Assembly: GCA_025357995.1 (NCBI GenBank)
Contig: JANYLF010000169.1
Span: 1 to 7,901, forward strand
Length of the DNA stretch: 7,901 bases
Direction of reading: 5' to 3'
DNA from: Acidimicrobiia bacterium
Lineage (GTDB): Bacteria > Actinomycetota > Acidimicrobiia > IMCC26256 > JAENVU01
Each line of letters begins with the position of its first letter. Position 1 is the first letter of the stretch. The position numbers and the translations under genes were made by a program. The notes beneath the pieces are model-generated. The model saw only the letters and a program-made list of their open reading frames with translations. It did not search any database and was not told where the DNA came from. Shown piece after piece: positions 1 to 6,582 of this stretch.

Positions 1-966
1 CTCGAACCACTGTTGGCGGATCCGACCATCGACGAGATCATGATCAACGGCGCGGGCCGCTGTTTCGTCGAGCGCGATGGTGCGTTGCAGTCGGTGCAGC
101 TGCCCATCGACGACGAGGGCATCGTCCGCCTCGTCGATCGCATTCTCGCTCCTCTGGGTCTGCGCCTCGATCGGTCTTCGCCGATGGTCGAGGCTCGACT
201 GGCCGACGGATCGCGTCTCCACGCCGTAATTCCACCGCTCGCGATCGATGGTCCGTGCGTCACCATCCGGCGGTTCGGGGCGCGCATCCTCGGAGTCGAC
301 GCGTTCGGCGCCGGGCCCGAGGCGCTCGGCGCGTTGGGAGCGATGATCGAGTCGGGTGTGAACGTGTTGATCTCTGGGGGTACCGGCTCGGGCAAGACCA
401 CACTGCTCAACGCGCTCGCTGGTTACGTCGGCGCGAAGGATCGCGTGGTCACGATCGAAGAGACCGCGGAGTTGCGACTCTCCCGTGACCATGTGGTGCG
501 CCTCGAAGCGCGTCCGGCGAATGCGGAGGGCAGCGGCGCCGTTTCGGTGCGCGAGCTGGTGCGCGCGGCTCTCCGCATGCGGCCCGATCGTTTGGTGATC
601 GGCGAAGTGCGTGGCGCGGAGGCACTCGACCTACTCCAGGCGCTGAACACCGGACACGAAGGTTCGCTGTCGACGGTGCACGCGAACAGCCCGGTGGACG
701 CGCTCCGTCGGTTGTCGACGCTCGCGCTGTTCGGGAACGCGGGGCTCCCGCACGATGCCATCTGCGAGCAACTCTGCGCGGCGATCGATGTGGTGGTGCA
801 GGTCGGTCGCACCGGCACCGGCGCGCGCCAGATCGTCTCGGTGGTGGAGGTCGGCATCAACAGCCGCGATGGCATCTCGGTGCAGCCGTTGCTCGACCGT
901 CGGTCTGGCGAACTCCGCGTATGTGGGATCGCGACTCGACCGCCCCGGCGGGGGGTTGTCGCATGA
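1..966 (+). CDS. tadA: Tad pilus secretion ATPase CpaF/TadA (5' end cut by window)
   Basis: Hexameric ATPase of the type II/IV secretion superfamily that powers Flp pilus assembly at the cytoplasmic face of the membrane. The reading frame is open from base 1, and its first residues (LEPLLADPTIDEIMING) are a typical internal CpaF segment, so the gene starts upstream of the window; the TTG at 13 is not believed to be the start. Of the 321 visible residues, the Walker A motif GGTGSGKTT is at about 126-134, the Asp-box VTIEETAEL at 150-158, the Walker B region LVIGEVRGAE at 198-207 and the His-box GHEGSLSTVHAN at 218-229. All key residues look intact. Its TGA overlaps the tadB ATG by 4 bases (ATGA), implying translational coupling. 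The context fits the actinobacterial 'helicase/secretion neighbourhood ATPase' type (Rv3659c-like). Identification is firm; only the N-terminus is missing. Confidence 0.96.
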   Translation, partial: LEPLLADPTIDEIMINGAGRCFVERDGALQSVQLPIDDEGIVRLVDRILAPLGLRLDRSSPMVEARLADGSRLHAVIPPLAIDGPCVTIRRFGARILGVDAFGAGPEALGALGAMIESGVNVLISGGTGSGKTTLLNALAGYVGAKDRVVTIEETAELRLSRDHVVRLEARPANAEGSGAVSVRELVRAALRMRPDRLVIGEVRGAEALDLLQALNTGHEGSLSTVHANSPVDALRRLSTLALFGNAGLPHDAICEQLCAAIDVVVQVGRTGTGARQIVSVVEVGINSRDGISVQPLLDRRSGELRVCGIATRPPRRGVVA

Positions 967-1823
967 TGGTTCCGACAGTCGTCGGAATCACGGGCGGTGT
1001 CGTCCTGGCCGCGGGCCTGGCGCGGACGGCTTCGCGGGCGGCGATTTCCAATCGCGCTCGTCGGCTGCGACCACCGCGATCCCTTTTGCCGCCGCGCGTG
1101 AGCGCGGTCATCGCTGCCGCGTTGGCGCGTGCGGATCTCGAACTCGCGCCGGAGGCAGCACTTCGCTGGTTGGCGCTCGCGATCGGTGTCGCGGCCTGGT
1201 TTTCGATGGTGATGGCACCACCGCTCCTCGTGCCGTCCGTTCTGGGAGCCGTAGTTGGCGGTCCGGTTGGGCTCCGGCTGCGTTGCCGGCACGCGGACCG
1301 CGCCGCCCGTGCCGCGCTCCCGGGCGCGCTCGATCACGTGGTCGCGCAGTTGCGCGCCGGCGGCACCGTGATCGAGGCCCTCGCCGAGAGACCCGGACCG
1401 CTGCGACCGGACTTCGGTCGAATGGACGCACGGCTCGCCATCGGCGCCTCGCTCGAGCACGTCCTCGAGCAATGGTCGGTCGAACGCCCGGTCCCCGGTG
1501 TCCGCGCCGCGGCCGGTGCGTTGTGCATGGTCACGACCATGGGTGGCTCGGCGGCGACGGCGCTCGAAGGCGTGATTCAGTCGCTCCGAAACGACGACGC
1601 GGCGATGGGGGAGGCGAACGCACTGTCAGCCCAAGCGCGGGTCTCCGCACTGGTGGTCGGTGCGGCGCCGCTTGCGTACCTGGTGTTCGCCACGGCCACC
1701 GATCCGGCTTCGTCTCGGGTATTGGTCAGTACCGGTGTGGGGCGGATCTGTCTCGCGGTCGGGATCGGACTCGAAGTGGTGGCCGCGGTCTGGATGCGGA
1801 CGTTGCTGGGATCGCCCGCGTGA
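963..1823 (+). CDS. tadB: Tad pilus platform protein TadB (T2SSF domain)
   Basis: Integral membrane platform protein of the Tad/Flp machine, expected to pair with TadC and to be moved by the CpaF ATPase. The product is 286 residues. Hydrophobic segments are visible at about 3-20, 66-84, 86-104, 226-245 and 260-281. The cytoplasmic T2SSF-like segment runs from about 119 (ALPGALDHVVAQLRAGG) to about 225 (GEANALSAQAR), a typical GspF/TadB signature. ATG at 963 is chosen because it makes a 4-base ATGA overlap with the tadA stop and follows a G-rich Shine-Dalgarno-like run near 949-955; a second ATG at 966 would shorten the protein by one residue. The stop overlaps the GTG start of tadC. It corresponds by position and type to Rv3658c. 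Confidence 0.92.
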   Translation: MMVPTVVGITGGVVLAAGLARTASRAAISNRARRLRPPRSLLPPRVSAVIAAALARADLELAPEAALRWLALAIGVAAWFSMVMAPPLLVPSVLGAVVGGPVGLRLRCRHADRAARAALPGALDHVVAQLRAGGTVIEALAERPGPLRPDFGRMDARLAIGASLEHVLEQWSVERPVPGVRAAAGALCMVTTMGGSAATALEGVIQSLRNDDAAMGEANALSAQARVSALVVGAAPLAYLVFATATDPASSRVLVSTGVGRICLAVGIGLEVVAAVWMRTLLGSPA

Positions 1824-2470
1824 CCGCCATGGTGCTCTTCGGTTGCGGTATCGGCTGGGGTGTCCTGGCGGCGGCGCCACTCGTCGGCCGTATCCGTCGC
1901 GGTGTCGTTGTCGGAAGGTTGCGGGCGCTCGCTCCGCGGGGCGTCCCGCGTCGGATGCTCCGTTGGGACGGTGGCCCGGTGGGACGGGTGGCACGAGGAG
2001 TGCTGCGGGCGCGCCGTCAGCGACGGATCGATGCCCAACTCGCGCGCGAACTCCCCGCGGTCTTCGATCTCCTCGGTGTTGCGGTGGGCGCCGGATCTAC
2101 GCCGCGCGGTGCGCTCGAGACGGCAACGCGCTGGGGTCCTCCCGTCATTGCGGTCCACTTGCGCCAGGTCGTAGTGGCGACCGAACTCGGCGCGTCGTTG
2201 ACGGACGCGCTGCACGATCTCGCAGAACAGTCTCGTGCGCTCACTTCGGTGGCCGACGTGCTCATCGCGAGTTCTCGGCTCGGCGCACCGGCCGGGCCGG
2301 CCCTCGCCCGCCTCGCGGACGAGACGCGATCTGCGTTGCGCCGCCAGGCCGAAGCTCGCGCACGGACACTTCCCGTCAAGCTCTTGTTCCCGTTGGTGTT
2401 CTTGGTCCTCCCGGCATTCGGGCTGTTGACCCTCGCACCAGCGGTCATCTCGGCGTTACATCGGCTCTAG
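1820..2470 (+). CDS. tadC: Tad pilus platform protein TadC (T2SSF domain)
   Basis: Second inner-membrane platform protein of the Tad machine. The product is 216 residues. A short N-terminal membrane segment (about 4-23) is followed by a basic stretch, then the T2SSF domain from about 75 (ARELPAVFDLLGVAVGAG) to about 183, then the hallmark C-terminus ARTLPVKLLFPLVFLVLPAF, which begins near 181 and leads into the last membrane segment. GTG at 1820 gives a GTGA overlap with the tadB stop; ATG at 1829 is an alternative that would remove three residues. TadC proteins in other phyla are often longer, but compact forms such as Rv3657c are usual in actinobacteria. A 59-base gap separates it from the pilin gene, the only real gap in the pilus cluster. 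Confidence 0.9.
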   Translation: MTAMVLFGCGIGWGVLAAAPLVGRIRRGVVVGRLRALAPRGVPRRMLRWDGGPVGRVARGVLRARRQRRIDAQLARELPAVFDLLGVAVGAGSTPRGALETATRWGPPVIAVHLRQVVVATELGASLTDALHDLAEQSRALTSVADVLIASSRLGAPAGPALARLADETRSALRRQAEARARTLPVKLLFPLVFLVLPAFGLLTLAPAVISALHRL

Positions 2471-2515
2471 GCCGTACCGCCCGCACTTCCCCCGCTCAAC
2501 TCGTCGAATTCCCTC

Positions 2516-2521
2516 AAGGAG
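2516..2521 (+). promoter_or_regulatory. Strong Shine-Dalgarno sequence for the Flp pilin
   Basis: AAGGAG lies 8 bases before the ATG at 2530. It is the only near-perfect Shine-Dalgarno sequence in the pilus cluster, where the other genes rely on stop-start overlaps. It decides the start at 2530 over the in-frame GTG at 2521, which overlaps the motif itself. It suggests that the pilin is translated independently and at a high level. Confidence 0.8.
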
Positions 2522-2529
2522 TGCATCAC

Positions 2530-2736
2530 ATGTTGCGTCGTTTCTTTACCGCGTTGTGCGCGGTCGTCGGTACTGCGAAGGACACCATGACCGAGATCGG
2601 TCAGACCACGGCGGAGTACGCACTGGTCATCCTCGGTGCGGCTGCGATCGGAACGTTGGTCATTGCCTGGGCCACGAGTAGTCACACGATCGGCAAGCTG
2701 TTCGACACCATCATCGGCAAGATCCTTCCGGGCTGA
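2530..2736 (+). CDS. flp: Flp-type pilin precursor (DUF4244-like major pilin)
   Basis: Small pilin that is the likely structural subunit of the Tad/Flp pilus. The precursor is 68 residues. It has a leader of 24 residues ending in TEIG, then the prepilin peptidase site G24|QTTAEY with Glu at +5 and Tyr at +6, exactly the Flp consensus G|xxxxEY. A hydrophobic segment follows at about 31-49 (ALVILGAAAIGTLVIAW), and the mature protein would be about 44 residues ending GKILPG. The TTAEYA core and size match the actinobacterial DUF4244 family (Rv3656c-like). The leader is rather long and itself partly hydrophobic (FFTALCAVVG). The gene has its own Shine-Dalgarno sequence, and its stop overlaps the next start by one base (TGATG). 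No prepilin peptidase gene is present in the window. Confidence 0.93.
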   Translation: MLRRFFTALCAVVGTAKDTMTEIGQTTAEYALVILGAAAIGTLVIAWATSSHTIGKLFDTIIGKILPG

Positions 2737-3128
2737 TGGGTCGGAAGCTCCGGCTGACCCGACCGTCCGCCTGCCCCCGAGAACGGGGGCAGGCGACGGT
2801 CGAGTTCGCACTCATCCTGCCCTTGGTGGTGTTTCTCTTACTTGCGATTCTGCAAACCGCGTTGATCGTGCGCGACTACGTGGGCGTGGTGCACGCGGCG
2901 CGGGAGGCGGTGCGCGCGGTCAGTGTCGATCGTGATCCGGGCGCGGCCCGGGACGCGGCTCGACGCGTGTTGGCGGGCGCGACGGTGGACGTTGGCGCTC
3001 GTCCGAGCGTAGGGGGACCGATCCGAGTCGAGGTCCGGTACGTCTCGCACACCGACCTCCCGATGGTCGGACTGTTGTTCCCGGACCCGGTCCTTCATGC
3101 CACTGCCGTCATGCGGACCGAACGATGA
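2736..3128 (+). CDS. tadE: TadE-like pseudopilin
   Basis: Minor pseudopilin of the Tad machine, expected to be cleaved by the prepilin peptidase and to sit in the membrane with its C-terminal domain outside. The product is 130 residues. A basic N-terminus of about 17 residues precedes the motif ERGQATVEFALILPL, which contains the cleavage site G18|QATVEF with Glu at +5 and Phe at +6, as in TadE/TadF proteins. A single membrane helix spans about 24-45. The rest is soluble, with a TadE-type segment (VVHAAREAVRAVSV, about 51-64) and a predicted beta-rich end (IRVEVRYVS). ATG at 2736 overlaps the pilin stop by one base, and no other start lies before the motif. The first codons contain a long hairpin (see 2761-2801). 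Corresponds to Rv3655c. Confidence 0.9.
   Translation: MGRKLRLTRPSACPRERGQATVEFALILPLVVFLLLAILQTALIVRDYVGVVHAAREAVRAVSVDRDPGAARDAARRVLAGATVDVGARPSVGGPIRVEVRYVSHTDLPMVGLLFPDPVLHATAVMRTER
2761..2801 (+). promoter_or_regulatory. Long GC-rich hairpin just downstream of the pilin stop, inside tadE
   Basis: Bases 2769-2779 (GCCTGCCCCCG) are perfectly complementary to 2784-2794 (CGGGGGCAGGC) around an AGAA loop. After a one-base bulge (C2768), seven more pairs form between 2761-2767 and 2795-2801. That makes 18 pairs, 15 of them G:C. No T-run follows, so it is not a canonical intrinsic terminator, and it lies inside codons 9-22 of tadE. Its position 25 bases after the pilin stop suggests an mRNA stabiliser, a processing site or an attenuator that would raise pilin over pseudopilin expression. 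The structure is seen in the sequence; the role is inferred. Confidence 0.6.
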
Positions 3129-3481
3129 TCGGCTCGGAGCGCGGTTCGGTGGCGGTGTTGGCGCTCGCGGTCGTGGTCGTCGCCGTCGTCGTCGTCTTGG
3201 GCGTCGCCCGTGCGGGTCGCGCGGCGGGGGACGCGGCGCGTGCAGATACCGCCGCGGATGCCTCGGCCCTCGCCGCCGCAGGCGCGTTGGCTCGGTCGGA
3301 GGGGTCGGTCGCGGCGGTCGCCGCCGCGCAATCGGTCGCGGTGGCGAATCGGGCAACCTTGCGGCGGTGCGACTGCTCGGGCGAACACGCCGAGGTGGAG
3401 GTGGAGGCCGATGGCGCGATCGGCCGGGCTCGCGCGGAGGTTCGCCCGCAATGTCAGTACACCCCGGCGGCATGTGAGTGA
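3125..3481 (+). CDS. Small TadE/TadG-like membrane protein (helicase/secretion-neighbourhood type)
   Basis: The product is 118 residues and resembles Rv3654c and the 'helicase/secretion neighborhood TadE-like protein' family by order, size and motifs. An ERG motif at 5-7 leads directly into a membrane helix rich in Val and Ala (about 9-28). It is followed by ARADTAADASALAAAGALA (39-57), a segment typical of TadG-like proteins. The C-terminal part has four cysteines (82, 84, 110, 117) and a short beta-like stretch AEVEVEAD, so disulphides are possible outside the cell. The site after G7 resembles the pseudopilin site, but position +5 is Leu, not Glu. ATG at 3125 makes an ATGA overlap with the tadE stop. 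It is the last gene of the pilus operon and probably a minor component of the pilus or its base. Confidence 0.82.
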   Translation: MIGSERGSVAVLALAVVVVAVVVVLGVARAGRAAGDAARADTAADASALAAAGALARSEGSVAAVAAAQSVAVANRATLRRCDCSGEHAEVEVEADGAIGRARAEVRPQCQYTPAACE

Positions 3482-3528
3482 ACCGACCGCGTCCGGATAC
3501 GGGCTGCGCGTGTATCGGAACGCCGAGT

Positions 3529-3543
3529 TGCTACCGTCGAAGC
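3529..3543 (+). promoter_or_regulatory. Candidate extended -10 promoter for the pentapeptide lipoprotein
   Basis: TGCTACCGT at 3529-3537 matches the extended -10 pattern TGnTAnnnT. It ends 6 bases before the A of the ATG at 3544, the expected distance from a -10 box to a transcription start, so the mRNA could begin at the start codon (leaderless), a common arrangement in actinobacteria. There is no clear -35 and no Shine-Dalgarno sequence before this ATG. The motif is seen; its activity is inferred. Confidence 0.45.
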
Positions 3544-4275
3544 ATGCGCCGGTCTTGGTTCACGCTGGTCATGGTGGCCGCTGTCGTCGCGATGAGTGGG
3601 TGTTCGACTTCGAACGCCGTCGTGACGAATCACTTTGGTGATTGCACGTTCGCGCCACGCGCGGTGTGTCGCAATCAGAACCTCGGGGCGCTCAATCTGG
3701 AGTCGATGGATCTCACCGGCATCGATCTCTCGGGGTCAGACTTGACCGACTCGGATCTGCATCATGCGATCCTGCGGAACGCAATCCTGGTGGGGACCAA
3801 TCTCAGCGCGGTCAACCTCAGTGGTGCGGACCTGCGAGGGGCAAACCTCACCAACGCCGCACTCTTCCGAGCTCGCCTCGACCGCGCCGATTGGGCCGGG
3901 TCCATGCGGACCGGAGTCCGGTACTGCCAAACGTTGCTCCCGGACTCCACGGTCTCGGACTGCAAGGAGTTGGACGTTTCAGGTCACCTCGGTCCGCTGG
4001 ATCCACCCACGATTGTCACCTTCGCGCCGCACGAGCCGCTGAAGTGTTTCGACGATGGCGTGGGTCAGGGCGTCGAAGTCGACTGGTCGGTGCGACACGC
4101 CGACGCGGTCACGTTCCTCGTCGACGGCCTGCGGGCGAGCTCGGCGACGGGCAGCGGTGGGGTCAAGCGACTCCCGATGCCGTGCGATGGGAAGGGCCGG
4201 ACCGTGACGATTCTGGCGTTCGGGGCTACCCCGCCGCCGGCCCAGTCGGCGTTCTCGGTGGTGCCCCGGAGCTGA
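3544..4275 (+). CDS. Predicted pentapeptide-repeat lipoprotein with C-terminal Ig-like domain
   Basis: The product is 243 residues; its specific function is not recognised. Residues 1-20 form a lipoprotein signal: MRR, a hydrophobic core, then the lipobox-like AMSGC with Cys20 as lipidation site (Met at -3 is unusual but tolerated). About 15 consecutive pentapeptide repeats of the (D/N)Lxxx type fill 46-120 (for example NLSGA, DLRGA, NLTNA) and should form a right-handed quadrilateral beta-helix. A Cys-flanked cap follows (RYCQTLLPDSTVSDC, 126-140). Residues about 153-240 look like a beta-sandwich, with Cys168 and Cys214 perhaps bridged. ATG 3544 is preferred because it gives a clean signal peptide and fits the upstream -10. 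The in-frame GTG at 3478, coupled to the preceding stop (GTGA), would add 22 residues before the signal. The 3' end overlaps the convergent helicase gene by 50 bases. Role in pilus function is unknown. Confidence 0.8.
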   Translation: MRRSWFTLVMVAAVVAMSGCSTSNAVVTNHFGDCTFAPRAVCRNQNLGALNLESMDLTGIDLSGSDLTDSDLHHAILRNAILVGTNLSAVNLSGADLRGANLTNAALFRARLDRADWAGSMRTGVRYCQTLLPDSTVSDCKELDVSGHLGPLDPPTIVTFAPHEPLKCFDDGVGQGVEVDWSVRHADAVTFLVDGLRASSATGSGGVKRLPMPCDGKGRTVTILAFGATPPPAQSAFSVVPRS

Positions 4276-6553
4276 ACGCAGCGGAACCGAGTGCCTGCAA
4301 CAGAATGATCGCCGCACGCTTGTCGAGATATTCGTTCCAGTTCCCACACTTCGGTGACTGCACGCACGACGGGCACCCCGCGTCGCACGGGCACGACTCG
4401 ACCAGCGCGGCCGTGGCGCGGACGTGCTCATGCACATCAGCGAAGGCCAGCTGCGCGATGCCGGCACCGCCGGCGTATCCGTCGTAGATGAAGATCGTCG
4501 GCCGTCCGGTGTCGGGGTGCAACGCCGTCGAGACGCCACCGACGTCCCATCGATCGCAGATGGCGAAGAGCGGAAGCATGCCGATCAGCGCGTGTTCCGC
4601 GGCATGGACTGCGCTGAGGATCTGCGGTGCTGCGATGCCGAGACGGGTCAAGACCTCCGGCGCGATCGAGTACCAGACGGCCTGGGTGGTGAGTGTGCGC
4701 GGGGCTACGTCGAGTGGGACGATCTCGATGGTCTCATTGGTCGACGCCCGAGTTCGTTGATAGGCCACGACCTGGTTCGTGACTTCGACCACCCCCACGG
4801 ATGCATGCCCCGCACCACACGGCCGATCGTCGCCGGTCGAGACGACCGCGATGTTCGTGTCTTCCCGCGCCTGCGTGTACTCGTCGACGTCGTCCGCGGG
4901 CGCGAGGTGCGCTTCTCGCCCGTCTTCGTCGAGTGTTTCCACGCGCCACTGGCGACCTTGATGGAGGTACAGGGCACCGGGATGCGCGACTGAATAAATG
5001 CGCGCGCCATCCACGGTTCCGATCACCGGCCGATCGTCTTCCGTGCTGACGAGCGCAAACTCCGAGGAGCCGCCACTGCGAAGTCCGACGGTCGGGGCCG
5101 GCGGATGGCGGCCGGCCCAGTACATCTTCCCGGCGCGCGGCTTGAGCACATCTTCCTGCACGAGTTCGCGTACCGCGTTGTCGAGCCCGTCGCCGAACCA
5201 GCGCGTGTCGTCGGGCGTGAGGGGGAGCTCGTGGGCCGCGCACGCCACATGGGGCCGGAGCACGAATGGATTCTCGGGGTTGATCACGGCTGCTTCGGGG
5301 GCGCGGGTGAACAGTTCGCTCGGATGCGATGCATACCACTGGTCGAGCTGGTCGTCACCGGCAACAAGAACCGCCGCGGCGCGTTGACCCGATCGGCCCG
5401 CCCGCCCGGATTGTTGACGGAGTGAGGCGAGCGTTCCGGGGAAGCCATTGAGGATTACCGCATCGAGCCCGCCGACGTCGATGCCCAGCTCCAGAGCATT
5501 TGTCGCGGCTACACCGAGCAGCTCACCGCTCGTCAAGCGCTGTTCGAGGGCGCGCCGCTCGTCGGCCAGATATCCGGCCCGGTACGCCGCGATGCGATCG
5601 GCCGCGGCCGGGGCTCGACCCGCGGTGAGGCGGCGCGCGTGCGCGGCCACGAGTTCTGCACCGCGACGGCTGTGGGTGAACGCGAGGGTGGGATGACCCG
5701 CGGCGACGAATCGGCTCAAGAGGTCCGCGGTCTCCACGTTGGCCGACGCGCGCGTCCCGCTCGCGGCGTCGAGGAGCGGACGTTGCCACAACGCGAAACC
5801 GCGTTCGGCCTGGGGAGAACCGTCGTCGTCGATGAGGCGGACCGGTGCACCGAGCATCGTGCTTGCGAGTTCCGCCGGGTTGCCGATGGTCGCGCTCGCG
5901 AAGCAAAACGTCGGGTCGGATCCGTAGTGCGCGCATACGCGCCGCAGCCGACGCAACACGTTGGCAACATGACTGCCGAAGATGCCACGGGTCGCGTGCA
6001 GCTCGTCGATCACTACGAAACGCAAGCGCATCAGGAACGTCGACCACCGCTGGTGATACGGGAGCATCCCCTGATGAATCATCTCGGGATTCGATAGCAG
6101 GACGGTCGCGTTCTTGCGCGCCCACATGCGATCGTCGGGAGGAGTGTCGCCATCGTAGGTGACCGCGCGCAGTCCGGGAACCAGCCAGCTGCGCAGCGAC
6201 CGGAGTTGGTCGTGGCCGAGTGCTTTCGTGGGGAAGATCAGGAGCGCGGTGTCGGCCGTCGCACGTACTGCGGAGTCCACGATCGGAAGCTGGTAACAGA
6301 GTGACTTTCCCGACGCGGTCCCGGTCGCGACCACGATGTTGGTACCCGCGACGAGTTGGTCGATTGCCGCGGCCTGGTGGGTGAACAGCTCGGTGATGCC
6401 GCGACTGGCCAGGCGTGCGATTACCTCCGGGTGGAGTTCCGTGTGCAGCGGGGCGGTCCGGGCCGGGCGCGCGGGAAGGTTGGTGCGGTACACCGATCGC
6501 TCGAACAGGTCGGGGTCGGCGGCGATGGCATCGAGGGTGTCAACGGCATCCAC
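4226..6553 (-). CDS. DEAD/DEAH-type helicase with DUF1998 Cys cluster (MrfA/YprA-like)
   Basis: Superfamily 2 helicase of 775 residues, matching the actinobacterial 'helicase/secretion neighborhood DEAH-box helicase' type (Rv3649-like). Visible motifs: Q-motif region LFTHQAAAIDQL (56-67), Walker A ATGTASGKS (76-84), Walker B DELH (183-186), motif III SAT (220-222), motif IV-like LAFTHSRRGAE (290-300), motif V ATNALELGIDVGG (350-362) and motif VI QSGRAGR (381-387). The C-terminal DUF1998 region carries a probable metal-binding cysteine cluster at 721, 723, 727, 730 and 736. Relatives include Bacillus subtilis MrfA (mitomycin-damage repair) and yeast Hrq1, so an ATP-dependent 3'-5' DNA translocase is likely. 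No MrfB nuclease is in the window. The start is GTG at 6553, 35 bases after the LCP stop on the same strand, so co-transcription is likely; the Shine-Dalgarno sequence is poor. Confidence 0.93.
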   Translation of the reverse strand: MDAVDTLDAIAADPDLFERSVYRTNLPARPARTAPLHTELHPEVIARLASRGITELFTHQAAAIDQLVAGTNIVVATGTASGKSLCYQLPIVDSAVRATADTALLIFPTKALGHDQLRSLRSWLVPGLRAVTYDGDTPPDDRMWARKNATVLLSNPEMIHQGMLPYHQRWSTFLMRLRFVVIDELHATRGIFGSHVANVLRRLRRVCAHYGSDPTFCFASATIGNPAELASTMLGAPVRLIDDDGSPQAERGFALWQRPLLDAASGTRASANVETADLLSRFVAAGHPTLAFTHSRRGAELVAAHARRLTAGRAPAAADRIAAYRAGYLADERRALEQRLTSGELLGVAATNALELGIDVGGLDAVILNGFPGTLASLRQQSGRAGRSGQRAAAVLVAGDDQLDQWYASHPSELFTRAPEAAVINPENPFVLRPHVACAAHELPLTPDDTRWFGDGLDNAVRELVQEDVLKPRAGKMYWAGRHPPAPTVGLRSGGSSEFALVSTEDDRPVIGTVDGARIYSVAHPGALYLHQGRQWRVETLDEDGREAHLAPADDVDEYTQAREDTNIAVVSTGDDRPCGAGHASVGVVEVTNQVVAYQRTRASTNETIEIVPLDVAPRTLTTQAVWYSIAPEVLTRLGIAAPQILSAVHAAEHALIGMLPLFAICDRWDVGGVSTALHPDTGRPTIFIYDGYAGGAGIAQLAFADVHEHVRATAALVESCPCDAGCPSCVQSPKCGNWNEYLDKRAAIILLQALGSAAFSSGAPPRTPTGPAAG

Positions 6554-6560
6554 CGGTGGA
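6549..6560. repeat. 12-bp perfect palindrome over the helicase start codon
   Basis: TCCACCGGTGGA is its own reverse complement and contains the GTG start codon of the helicase (read on the - strand, 6553-6551). It could be an operator half-pair or a small structure that shields the start, but short palindromes arise by chance in GC-rich DNA. The sequence identity is certain; any function is unproven. Confidence 0.35.
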
Positions 6561-6582
6561 GCATCGCACGACCCTGTGACCG

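Noticed and set aside
13..15. TTG as the start of the secretion ATPase
   Set aside because: Codons before it continue a typical CpaF sequence (LEPLLADP) and the visible protein lacks the usual N-terminal region, so the gene is cut by the window edge.
423..1472. 349-codon open frame on the - strand opposite tadA/tadB
   Set aside because: It is antisense to two well-supported genes; the product is low-complexity Arg/Ser/Pro-rich with no motif, as expected from the shadow of high-GC codons.
3172..3197. GTC/GTG triplet run as a phase-variable repeat
   Set aside because: It encodes the Val-rich membrane helix; units are triplets and imperfect, so slippage would not shift the frame.
3305..3341. 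10-base direct repeat TCGGTCGCGG (3305-3314 and 3332-3341)
   Set aside because: It is in frame, encodes similar Ser-Val-Ala residues, and is likely a product of biased codon use; no mobile-element or attachment-site context.
3492..3519. Hairpin after the TadE-like stop as an operon terminator
   Set aside because: It has only about 8 pairs with a bulge and an 11-base loop, and no T-run follows; too weak to call.
4235..4251. CGCCG/CGGCG inverted repeat in the convergent overlap as a bidirectional terminator
   Set aside because: The stem is only 5 pairs and there is no T-run on either strand.
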